Of a stretch of DNA of 64,000 nt, positions 16,276-23,376 are shown one piece after another. Made by a program: the position numbers and the translations under genes. Source of the DNA: a virus. Position 1 is the first letter of the stretch. Each line of letters opens with the position of its first letter. The notes below the pieces were generated by a model. That model saw only the letters and a list, made by a program, of their open reading frames with translations. It made no database searches and was not told the origin of the DNA. The DNA lies in IMG/VR virus record IMGVR_UViG_3300035670_013167, positions 42,764 through 106,763 of that record; one strand, 5' to 3'.

Positions 16276-17598
16276 TTATGCTTTATCTTCATTTTTTATT
16301 TTAGATATAATTGAAGAAGTAGAATAACCAGGCTCATTTGGAATAATTACTACTTCTGCCAAATCTTTTCCAACCACATCGTTCACAGAGTAATCAGAAC
16401 CCTTTACAATAATATCCGGTTTTATTTTATTAATTAATTCATAAGGAGTATCTTCTTCAAAGATAATCACTTCGTCAACAAACCTTAAAGATTCAAGCAT
16501 TTTTTTTCTTATATCTTGATTATTTACAGGCCTGTCTTTACCCTTTAATTTTCTTGTAGATTCATCTGAATTTATGCCAACTATTAATTTATTGCCTAAT
16601 TCTTTAGATTTACTCAAACTTTCCAAATGCCCAGAATGCAATAAATCAAACACGCCTGACGTGAAAATAACCTTGTTAAACAAATTATTTGGTTCTATTG
16701 GTTTATTAAATTTATTCTTAACATAAATTGAAGCTCCATCAAAAGCAATTTCTATTGATTTGTTTATAGAAAAGTCACTAAGTAATCCAGAGCACAATAA
16801 AGAAATAAAACAATCACCGGCTCCTATAACAGAAACAGCCTTTGTAGAGCTTTTTGGAAAAAATTCAAAATAATTATTTTCTACACAACCAACAACTCCT
16901 TTTCCTTCTATAGTTATCACTATAATTTCACAATCAGTATCTTTCTTTATAACTTCTATCTGGTCTTTCCAGTGTTCTTTACCAGTTAGTTCAAAAGCTT
17001 CTTTGTAATTAGGCTTTATTAAATCACACCCTCGCCATTTAGAAATTGGACCCTTTTTTGGATCCACTATCTTGAATGCATTTTGCAGAGAATCAAACAT
17101 TTTTTTTATTTCAAAATCATTAAAAATTCCCTTATTGTAATCCGAAAAAATTACAGCGTCGAATTTGTAAACTTCTAAATTCTTAGAAATCTTATTTTGA
17201 AAAAAATTCAATTGACTTTTTGTCAAATTATAATTTTTAGATTCGACATCAATTCTACACAAAGGAAAATCATTTTGATAAAATCTTTTTTTTCTAGGAA
17301 CTTTAGAAAAATAAGGAAGCAAAACACTAAATTCTGTGTTTATGAAACTAAATTCAGACAACAAATCATAAATTTCTAAATCTAAAAATCCAAAATAAAA
17401 TATTTCTTTGTTAAAATTTAAAAATTGATAACAAACATTTGTAGCGCCACCTAATAATCTTTTATCAGGAAAGTAATTTTCGCAATTTAGAATTGGTATA
17501 GGAAATTCAGGACTAATTTTTTCTGCATTTACAAAATGATAATCATCTATTATTGCATCGCCAACAACTGCTATTTTCTTATTTTGTAAATTAAACAT
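16276..17598 (-). CDS. hldE: HldE: heptose 7-phosphate kinase / heptose 1-phosphate adenylyltransferase
   Basis: 440 aa (E. coli HldE 477). The N-terminal ribokinase-like domain has VVGDAIIDDY, LLGGATNV, VIFSDYNKGIF and the anion-hole motif VIGAGDCFISLL. The C-terminal nucleotidyltransferase has FTSGVFDLLHSGH (HxGH) and IKPDIIVKGSDY. The bifunctional enzyme makes ADP-heptose precursor for LPS inner core. It overlaps folA by 8 nt in the thyA-folA-hldE string. A phage copy could feed heptose onto virion or host surface, or alter ADP-heptose levels; both are inferences. Confidence 0.93.
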   Translation of the reverse strand: MFNLQNKKIAVVGDAIIDDYHFVNAEKISPEFPIPILNCENYFPDKRLLGGATNVCYQFLNFNKEIFYFGFLDLEIYDLLSEFSFINTEFSVLLPYFSKVPRKKRFYQNDFPLCRIDVESKNYNLTKSQLNFFQNKISKNLEVYKFDAVIFSDYNKGIFNDFEIKKMFDSLQNAFKIVDPKKGPISKWRGCDLIKPNYKEAFELTGKEHWKDQIEVIKKDTDCEIIVITIEGKGVVGCVENNYFEFFPKSSTKAVSVIGAGDCFISLLCSGLLSDFSINKSIEIAFDGASIYVKNKFNKPIEPNNLFNKVIFTSGVFDLLHSGHLESLSKSKELGNKLIVGINSDESTRKLKGKDRPVNNQDIRKKMLESLRFVDEVIIFEEDTPYELINKIKPDIIVKGSDYSVNDVVGKDLAEVVIIPNEPGYSTSSIISKIKNEDKA

Positions 17599-18124
17599 GA
17601 ATATATTTTATAATTCTAAATTTAGACGAATCAATCAATACAGAATCAACTTTCCAATCAGACCAATTTGCATTTGGAAACTTAACATCGCCCTCGTATT
17701 CTCCTTGGACATGAGTGACAATCATTGTTTTTACAAATTTAGAATCTAAGCTTTCTTTAAATAATCTATATCCGCCTATTATAAATATTTGTTTATCGGC
17801 AAATAAATTTAAACAAATATTCATTGCTCCATCAAAATCAGGAACCACAAAAAAATCCAAAGAATTAGAATGACCATCTACTAAAGTCTTCATAAAAAGA
17901 TCAGGATCGGCCCAATACTTTGAAGAAATTATTATATTTTTTCTATTTGGAAGAGGCCTAAATTTATTTGGCAAACTTTCCCAAGTATTTCTGCCCATAA
18001 CACAGATGTTATTGGTAGTTAGTTTCTTAAAATTAGCCAAATCATCTGGTATGTGCCAAGGTATAGAATTTTTATATCCTATATTATAATTTTTATCGAA
18101 TGCTACAATTATGTTTGCTATCAT
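17591..18124 (-). CDS. folA: Dihydrofolate reductase
   Basis: 177 aa. MIANIIVAFDKNYNIG, PWHIPDDLANFKKLT (acidic substrate residue), VMGRNTWESLP and IFIIGGYRLFKESL are the DHFR signatures. It reduces dihydrofolate produced by thymidylate synthase. Its ATG overlaps the thyA stop (ATGA), as in the T4 td-frd arrangement. Confidence 0.96.
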   Translation of the reverse strand: MIANIIVAFDKNYNIGYKNSIPWHIPDDLANFKKLTTNNICVMGRNTWESLPNKFRPLPNRKNIIISSKYWADPDLFMKTLVDGHSNSLDFFVVPDFDGAMNICLNLFADKQIFIIGGYRLFKESLDSKFVKTMIVTHVQGEYEGDVKFPNANWSDWKVDSVLIDSSKFRIIKYIHV

Positions 18125-18993
18125 ACAGCTACGGGTATATTTATTTTTTCTAATGGATTGTATTCTGATAAAATAAAATCATCAATATTATAAGAAAAAA
18201 TATCTTTTGATTTTTTTATCAATAGTTTGGGAGAATCGGGTGGATTTTCTCTAGAGAGGTACTCTTCAACAGACTTGATTTGATTTTCATAAATATGGCA
18301 ATCCCCCATAAAATGAATAAATTCAAAAGGAGTGCAATTAGTTTGTTGAGCGAGCATAATGATTAAAGAACTATAAAACTGTATATTGGCCGGACATCCT
18401 ATAGGAGCGTCTACAGATCTCTGGTAAAGAATTCCAGAAAGATTCCTATTGTCATCAACAAGAACTTGAAAAAGCATATGACAAGGAGGCAAACGCATTT
18501 TCTCTAAATCTTTTGGATTCCATAAAGTCCAAAGAGTTCTCCGGCAAGAATGATCTTGTTTTATTCTTTCTACTACGAATCTTAACTGATCAAAACCGCC
18601 GTGGCCATAATAAGGACTTTGATGAATTCCCTTGTTATAATTTCCGCCAAAATGTCTCAGTTGAAAACCATAAACGGGACCGAAAACCTCTTCTTCAAAA
18701 CCATGATTTTTTTCAAATTCTTTATCAACCCAAGGAGTCCAAAAATTACAGCCTATTTTTTTCAAGTCTTTATTAGAAGTTGATCCAGACAAAAACCAAA
18801 TCAATTCTGCGAAGACTGACTTGGGCCAAACTTTTCTTTTAGTTATTATTGGAAAATAACCTGTATTCAGCTTATATCTAGCTGACATTCCAAATACAGA
18901 TAATGTTTTTATATTCGTTCTCTTGTTTGTCCTAGAAACTCCATGATCCAATATTTCTTGAAGACAATTATCGTAAGGATGACAAATATACAT
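18121..18993 (-). CDS. thyA: Thymidylate synthase
   Basis: 290 aa, normal length. Catalytic cysteine in RLPPCHMLFQ; arginine pair in SCRRTLWTLWNP; QRSVDAPIGCPANIQFYS and FMGDCHIYENQ complete the folate/dUMP site. It converts dUMP to dTMP. The ATG follows AGGAAAGG, which is part of a structured leader (18994-19180). No td-type intron is present in the gene. Confidence 0.97.
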   Translation of the reverse strand: MYICHPYDNCLQEILDHGVSRTNKRTNIKTLSVFGMSARYKLNTGYFPIITKRKVWPKSVFAELIWFLSGSTSNKDLKKIGCNFWTPWVDKEFEKNHGFEEEVFGPVYGFQLRHFGGNYNKGIHQSPYYGHGGFDQLRFVVERIKQDHSCRRTLWTLWNPKDLEKMRLPPCHMLFQVLVDDNRNLSGILYQRSVDAPIGCPANIQFYSSLIIMLAQQTNCTPFEFIHFMGDCHIYENQIKSVEEYLSRENPPDSPKLLIKKSKDIFSYNIDDFILSEYNPLEKINIPVAV

Positions 18994-19180
18994 CTAAATG
19001 GGCCTTTCCTAAAGCGATCCTTTGGGCTTCGAACCCATCAGTCCCAAAAGACAGGATCAATAATGAGGTAGTTCATCGAATTTATCAACTCAGTCGGCAC
19101 CACCTCAAACCGCTATGGTTTTATCCATAAGTAGGGCTTTAATGTGTCACATTTGCCTGATCAGGTCATCTATTATATTG
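18994..19180 (-). ncRNA. Structured 5' leader upstream of thyA (candidate riboregulator)
   Basis: This stretch has higher GC than its surroundings, no ORF, and many complementary arms on the minus strand: CCTGATCAGG palindrome, AATGTG-A-CACATT, ATGG-ATAAAA-CCAT, TGAGGTGGT paired with ACTACCTCA, and a three-way junction closed by GATCCT/AGGATC. The junction holds GTC/GAC and TGGG-TTCGAAG-CCCA hairpins. A last small stem, GCTTT/AAAGGC, would cover the thyA SD. This suggests a riboswitch- or autoregulator-type leader for the thymidylate/folate operon, but it matches no consensus I could recall. The following 19181-19299 holds nothing recognisable. Confidence 0.5.
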
Positions 19181-19299
19181 TTTTTATATAATTAATCAAT
19201 CCAAGTATTATTTCAAAAAACTTCCACAATCCCAAAGGAAGTAATATTAACCAAGTATAAAAAACAAACAACATAAAATTAATTACTATATTTGCTCTA

Positions 19300-19992
19300 T
19301 CATTTTTCAATTTCTTGAACATAATTAATTTCTACAATTCCATTTTTTATCAACAAATAAGAACAAGGATTTTCAGTCCAACATCCGCTATTATAATAAT
19401 GAACTTTTTCAGAATTATCACAAGTTGCAAAATGACTGTGTCCGCAACAAATAATATCGCACTTTTTAGCAAAACAATACTCTTTCGCTCTTTTGCAAAT
19501 TTGCTCAGAACACCTTAGAAAAGTCTTGCTGTTTCTTTTGGCCAATCTAGACCAATAGAAATCTTTATCAATTTTTTGTAAAAATCTGTAGATGTTGTCT
19601 GCTATTTTTGTTAGTCTTGGATATTTCGATATAAAATTATCAAATATATCGCCATGAATAATTAGTATTTTTTTATCTCCGCTTGTAAAGCAATATTCGC
19701 TTACAAAGTCAACTCCTATTAAATGAGAAATAATTTCAGAAGGGCCGTCATGATTACCGTTTATCCATATAACTTTTAATATTTTAGATAATTTTCTTAT
19801 ATCAGATAATATCTTCCATTGATTTTTTCTTAGTTTTCTAAAATCCCAACTATCAAATAAATCTCCGTTGATAACTAATTTTTTAGAAGGTATTTCTTGA
19901 GATTGTATTTTCTGTAGAAAATCAATAAGATTTTTAGATTGACATACGTTACTGCCCAAATGAATATCACTAATTATTATTGCGTCGTTCAT
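19300..19992 (-). CDS. LpxH-like calcineurin-type phosphoesterase
   Basis: 230 aa. All metal motifs are present in order: ISDIHLGSN, INGDLFDSW, INGNHD, IIHGDIFD and CCGHSHFA. Size and layout match UDP-2,3-diacylglucosamine diphosphatase (LpxH) and related YbbF proteins, but phage members may act on other pyrophosphates. The start overlaps the end of the tagged 55-aa gene. Confidence 0.85.
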   Translation of the reverse strand: MNDAIIISDIHLGSNVCQSKNLIDFLQKIQSQEIPSKKLVINGDLFDSWDFRKLRKNQWKILSDIRKLSKILKVIWINGNHDGPSEIISHLIGVDFVSEYCFTSGDKKILIIHGDIFDNFISKYPRLTKIADNIYRFLQKIDKDFYWSRLAKRNSKTFLRCSEQICKRAKEYCFAKKCDIICCGHSHFATCDNSEKVHYYNSGCWTENPCSYLLIKNGIVEINYVQEIEK

Positions 19993-20137
19993 TTTTCTTT
20001 TCTTTGGGCCATTTTCTTCTAACTAGTCCAATTCCAACGGGCATTTTATAAGGAGCAATATCTCCAACTCCTCCTGTGGGTACAGAAGACATTGTTCCAG
20101 ATTCTAATAATTTTAGCCATTCTTTAAAAGATTTCAA
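19970..20137 (-). CDS. 55-aa CTS-tagged protein with TTG start
   Basis: TTG 20137 overlaps the upstream stop (TTGA) and is preceded by GGAGGA. The product MKSFKEWLKLLESGTMSS carries the shared tag followed by LLES, a good T4-type prohead protease site. The C-terminal half is basic (VRRKWPKEKKNERR). It overlaps the first 23 nt of the phosphoesterase gene in another frame. Confidence 0.7.
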   Translation of the reverse strand: MKSFKEWLKLLESGTMSSVPTGGVGDIAPYKMPVGIGLVRRKWPKEKKNERRNNN

Positions 20138-20517
20138 ACTATTCCTCCCATACTAGGATCAGCTTGTGGTTGGTCTTGCCCTTGCATTATTAATTTTTGA
20201 AGATCATCCATAGAAATCAAAAACTTTTCATCTGATCTTGGTTTAACTTTTTTATCATCTACATAATTAATATTTTTAATTTTCGGATCATTTATTTGTT
20301 TCACCAAAACATGAGTAATTTTTCCATTATCATTTTTTTTAAAATCTAAAATTGAATAAGGGCCTATATTAGTAATATTAGAGCCAAACGAAAAAAAAGA
20401 GGCTACTTTAGGGTCTTTTTTAAAATCATCCGGGTGTATGCCGAGTTGGTCTCTTAGAGCAGAAAAATAATCTTCTTCTTCGTTTTTCAAAAAATTACTA
20501 AAAGATAAATTGTTCAT
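20134..20517 (-). CDS. Hypothetical protein with weak CTS-like N-terminus
   Basis: 127 aa. The start MNNLSFSNFLKNEEEDYF resembles the shared tag with a short extension. Later KKNDNGKITHVLVKQINDPK and a methionine/glutamine-rich C-terminus. CATATATA lies 6 nt before the ATG with no clear SD. Probably part of the tagged set. Function unknown. Confidence 0.7.
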   Translation of the reverse strand: MNNLSFSNFLKNEEEDYFSALRDQLGIHPDDFKKDPKVASFFSFGSNITNIGPYSILDFKKNDNGKITHVLVKQINDPKIKNINYVDDKKVKPRSDEKFLISMDDLQKLIMQGQDQPQADPSMGGIV

Positions 20518-20546
20518 AATTAATATATATGATCGGAGGCTTTTTT

Positions 20547-20936
20547 ATGAATTCACCAAATTTTTCTAATTTTAGACAATTATTAGACTTATGGGATAAT
20601 AAAAAAACTGATTTCAATAAAAAATGTTTTATGGAAGATAATAATTTAGTTTTTTTCTTCAAGAAAGACAAAACTTTATACGGAGCCTCAGAAAACAGCA
20701 GATTAGTCTTCGCAAGAATGAAAAATCCAGAACCAGAAGATAAAAAATGGAGCAAAGATGCAACGTTTTCGGCATATAATTTAGAAGAAGAAAAGCCAAA
20801 TGAAATAGTTTTTGGAGAAAAAGATTTAGATAAAATCAAAGTAATGGACCAAGAAAAAGCAGAAAAAGAATTAGATAAAAAAGGCAAAAAAATGCCTTCA
20901 ATGAGCGATTCAAATGACTCTGTAGAAGAAAAGTGA
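20547..20936 (+). CDS. Hypothetical protein, possible tag variant
   Basis: 129 aa from ATG 20547, chosen because GGAGG lies 7 nt upstream; an earlier in-frame ATG (20529) precedes that SD. N-terminus MNSPNFSNFRQLLDLWDNKK is a loose variant of the tag. The centre is mixed (FFFKKDKTLYGASENSRLVF); the tail is charged (DKIKVMDQEKAEKELDKKGK). Divergent from the preceding gene. Confidence 0.65.
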   Translation: MNSPNFSNFRQLLDLWDNKKTDFNKKCFMEDNNLVFFFKKDKTLYGASENSRLVFARMKNPEPEDKKWSKDATFSAYNLEEEKPNEIVFGEKDLDKIKVMDQEKAEKELDKKGKKMPSMSDSNDSVEEK

Positions 20937-20937
20937 A

Positions 20938-21594
20938 TTAACTTTTATATAATTCAATATCTTTTTTACTTAATTTTATAAATTTTTCTTCTTTTATTCT
21001 TTCGTAAAATTCATAATCTAATCTATAGAAATCATTTAGTTCACGAAGCTTTTCTTGATTTGAAGGAAAATAATCTATTTTTATTTTTTTACCTTCTATA
21101 ATTTGTGTCAGATGTCCAGAATTGTCCTGTTTAAGTTCAAAATTTTCTAATTTAGTGACTTTATTCAAATCTTCAATCAAGCTATTCCACTCTCCAAACA
21201 AATAAACATTAGTATTTTCAGTAAAAAAATCAGTTTGCGGCCTAATATGATTATGATGAATTCCTCTTTGTTTTTTCACAGATCTCATAACATTATCTAA
21301 ATAATTATAAAAATCATTTTCTGTTCTGTTGGAAATCCAGTAGCCGCCCCATCTAAAAGCACTAAATATTCTTTCTAACGGATGTCTAAAAAAAGCAAAA
21401 GAGAAATCAATTTTAATTTCATTTAATAATTTTTTTAATGCAGGCTCTTCCGGAACACTATGATGTTTTACTTGAGGATCTTTTGAAAACTCTTCAAAAC
21501 CATTTCTTAAAAGCAAATTTTTAATGCTGGTTCCGGCCGTTTTTGGAATGTGCCAAAAAAATATTCCAGTTTCATCTTTAGTGTAATACGGCAT
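20938..21594 (-). CDS. Sulfotransferase family protein
   Basis: 218 aa. IFFWHIPKTAGTSIKNLLL is the 5'-phosphosulfate loop and SFAFFRHPLERIFSAFRWGG the 3'-phosphate motif of PAPS-dependent sulfotransferases (carbohydrate type). GHLTQIIEGKKIKIDYF and a C-terminal LRELNDFYRLDYEFYERI complete the family pattern. Likely transfers sulfate to a glycan; whether the target is virion or host is unknown. Confidence 0.85.
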   Translation of the reverse strand: MPYYTKDETGIFFWHIPKTAGTSIKNLLLRNGFEEFSKDPQVKHHSVPEEPALKKLLNEIKIDFSFAFFRHPLERIFSAFRWGGYWISNRTENDFYNYLDNVMRSVKKQRGIHHNHIRPQTDFFTENTNVYLFGEWNSLIEDLNKVTKLENFELKQDNSGHLTQIIEGKKIKIDYFPSNQEKLRELNDFYRLDYEFYERIKEEKFIKLSKKDIELYKS

Positions 21595-21619
21595 ACAAAT
21601 CCTCCTTGATAAGTTTTAA

Positions 21620-21772
21620 TTAAATTTTATTAAACAGTTCTTTAGGATAATAATACTCTTCTAAATTTTCATCTAAAATTAGATAAAAACAATCATGCTC
21701 TTTAGCTTCGTATTCTTTGTTTAATTCCAAAGAAGCAGGATAATAATCATTATTAATACAAATAACTTTCAT
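21620..21772 (-). CDS. 50-aa hypothetical protein, putative leaderless mRNA
   Basis: ATG 21772 is chosen: it gives MKVICINNDYYPASLELNKE and sits exactly 5 nt after TATAAATA (21785-21778) with no SD. The frame extends 16 codons further upstream without support. It resembles short phage proteins with an SH3-like strand pattern (EYEAKEHDCFYLILDE). No function assigned. Confidence 0.7.
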   Translation of the reverse strand: MKVICINNDYYPASLELNKEYEAKEHDCFYLILDENLEEYYYPKELFNKI

Positions 21773-21777
21773 AATAG

Positions 21778-21785
21778 TATTTATA
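21778..21785 (-). promoter_or_regulatory. TATAAATA box 5 nt before ATG (leaderless type)
   Basis: TATAAATA-CTATT-ATG on the minus strand. A T4-type late octamer centred near -10 would put the A of ATG at about +1, so the transcript would be leaderless. Confidence 0.6.
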
Positions 21786-21794
21786 CATATAAAT

Positions 21795-22460
21795 ATGAAT
21801 CTTCCTTTTGAAAACACCAATATAAGAAAATACCAATGCTTTTGCTGCGGATTAGAATTTACAGACTACGAAGAATTTAAGATGCATATAATAGAAAATC
21901 ATGACGAAGGAAGAGAGTATATCGTTTGCCCTTTAGAACATTGCAAAGCTCCTGTTCGAGATTTAAAAATGCATTTTAAATCAAAACATCCAAGTTTTAA
22001 TTTCAATAATATAAAAGGCCAACACAAAGCAATGGTGTGGCATGATTTTTCTAGTAAAGGGAAAAAGAAAACAAAAAAACCAAAATTTAAACAAGGCAAA
22101 TACCAATCAACAAAAACAGGAAAAGTATTGCCATATAGATCTGGCATGGAAGAAAAAGTTTATAAATTATTAGATAGACATGAAGACGTAGCCTCTTTTG
22201 ACTACGAACCGTTTCAAGTTGACTATATTCACCAAGGACAAGCCCACAAATACATACCTGATATATTCGTTACTTTTTTAGATGGTCACAGAGAATTGTG
22301 GGAAGTTAAGCCGTCAAGTCAAACGCATTTAGAAGTAAATAAAAACAAATGGTTCGCAGCTAATGAAGCTTGCAAAATTAGAGGATGGAATTTCGAAGTA
22401 TATACAGAAAAAAAAATCGAACAACTTGAAAAAAAAATAAGAAGTCAAATTATAGACTAA
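21795..22460 (+). CDS. C2H2 zinc-finger protein fused to a TnsA-like nuclease domain
   Basis: 221 aa. Two zinc-finger-like units open the protein (CFCCGLEFTDYEEFKMHIIE.. with paired His, then CPLEHCKAPVRDLKMHF..H). After a basic linker (KKKTKKPKFKQGKYQS), residues about 115-205 show a PD-(D/E)xK pattern: SGMEEKVYKLLDR, FDYEPFQVDYI, KYIPDIFVTF and ELWEVKPSS, as in TnsA-type endonucleases. Probably a DNA-cutting or DNA-end processing enzyme. Eukaryote-style C2H2 fingers joined to this nuclease are unusual. Confidence 0.8.
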   Translation: MNLPFENTNIRKYQCFCCGLEFTDYEEFKMHIIENHDEGREYIVCPLEHCKAPVRDLKMHFKSKHPSFNFNNIKGQHKAMVWHDFSSKGKKKTKKPKFKQGKYQSTKTGKVLPYRSGMEEKVYKLLDRHEDVASFDYEPFQVDYIHQGQAHKYIPDIFVTFLDGHRELWEVKPSSQTHLEVNKNKWFAANEACKIRGWNFEVYTEKKIEQLEKKIRSQIID

Positions 22461-23046
22461 ATTTATTTAATATTAAATTATCAATTTTATTATATAAATC
22501 TTGCAAAGATCCATTGTTGATTATAAAAAAATCAATATATTCGCAACCTTTTGAAGATCCTGTTTTGTTTATTTGACTAACATCTCCTTCAATATTTTGA
22601 GATATGTACCAATTCAAAACTGGTCTGATTTGAGCTTCTGACTGGTTGGGGTCGTCGTTCTCAAATCCAGGCCTCCATACTAAGATATTAACTCCTCCCC
22701 TTTCCTTAATTCTTGATAACTCATTTATATATCTCGCGTCCATGTAGCAACAATTATCAGGATTGTTTTTTACCGCGTATTCTACCCAAACATCAGAATA
22801 AATTTGCCTGAAGCCATCTCCTATAAATTGCAAAGCTTGTCTTACATTTTTATTAAATAATTTAGGAGGTTCTGTTTTTGTTTTCCACTGTTCAACAAAA
22901 TCTATATCAACACCAAAAGCATCGCAAAATATCTTTTTTACCGGTGTGGCAAAAGAAACAGGAATATAATTAATTTTTTTACAAATATATTCGCCTATCT
23001 CATTTTTGCCGTTTCGCATTTGACCAGCAATGGCAATCATTTTCAT
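22450..23046 (-). CDS. Deoxynucleoside monophosphate kinase (T4 gp1-like)
   Basis: 198 aa from ATG 23046, chosen because AGAGG precedes it and MKMIAIAGQMRNGKNEIGEY opens with the P-loop-like GQMRNGKNE. VRQALQFIGDGFRQIYSDVW and VDARY-type helices are typical of phage dNMP kinases, which phosphorylate dNMPs for replication. The P-loop serine/threonine is replaced by Asn (GKNE), a feature seen in this family. Confidence 0.8.
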   Translation of the reverse strand: MKMIAIAGQMRNGKNEIGEYICKKINYIPVSFATPVKKIFCDAFGVDIDFVEQWKTKTEPPKLFNKNVRQALQFIGDGFRQIYSDVWVEYAVKNNPDNCCYMDARYINELSRIKERGGVNILVWRPGFENDDPNQSEAQIRPVLNWYISQNIEGDVSQINKTGSSKGCEYIDFFIINNGSLQDLYNKIDNLILNKFSL

Positions 23047-23127
23047 AATAAAACCTCTTAAATTAATTATACCATCTATAAAGAAAACATTCAATACTTT
23101 TTACTCTATTATCAAGTGAAAAAAACA

Positions 23128-23376
23128 ATGCAAAAAATTTGTAAAAATTGCCGACTATTTAATAAAGAAAAAGAAACATGCGGAGTTGCTATTTTGTACG
23201 AGGGAAGGCAATACCACATGCCAGTAGCTCCACATGATTCCTGCCACATGGAAGAATTAGGAATCGAAGTAAACCAAGTTCGATGGTGGGTAGAAGATGA
23301 AACCGGAAATCCTACAAATGGAAACGGAGTTGTAAAAATAGAATATCCAGAAAATTTTTTTGGTAAAAATTTATGA
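23128..23376 (+). CDS. Small cysteine/histidine-rich zinc-binding protein
   Basis: 82 aa from ATG 23128 (GTG at 23116 is the alternative; neither has a good SD). CKNCRLFNKEKETCG and HDSCHMEELG give four Cys and two His, suggesting one zinc site. The stop overlaps the next start (ATGA), linking it to the cysteine-rich protein downstream. Function unknown. Confidence 0.75.
   Translation: MQKICKNCRLFNKEKETCGVAILYEGRQYHMPVAPHDSCHMEELGIEVNQVRWWVEDETGNPTNGNGVVKIEYPENFFGKNL

Noticed and set aside
19000-19100. tRNA-like T-arm (GGGTTCGAAGCCC) upstream of thyA
   Set aside because: No matching 5' acceptor, D-arm or anticodon arm at tRNA distances on either strand; kept as part of a structured leader instead.
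19173-19274. Possible small membrane ORF between the LpxH-like gene and the thyA leader
   Set aside because: A careful base count shows a stop after eight codons.
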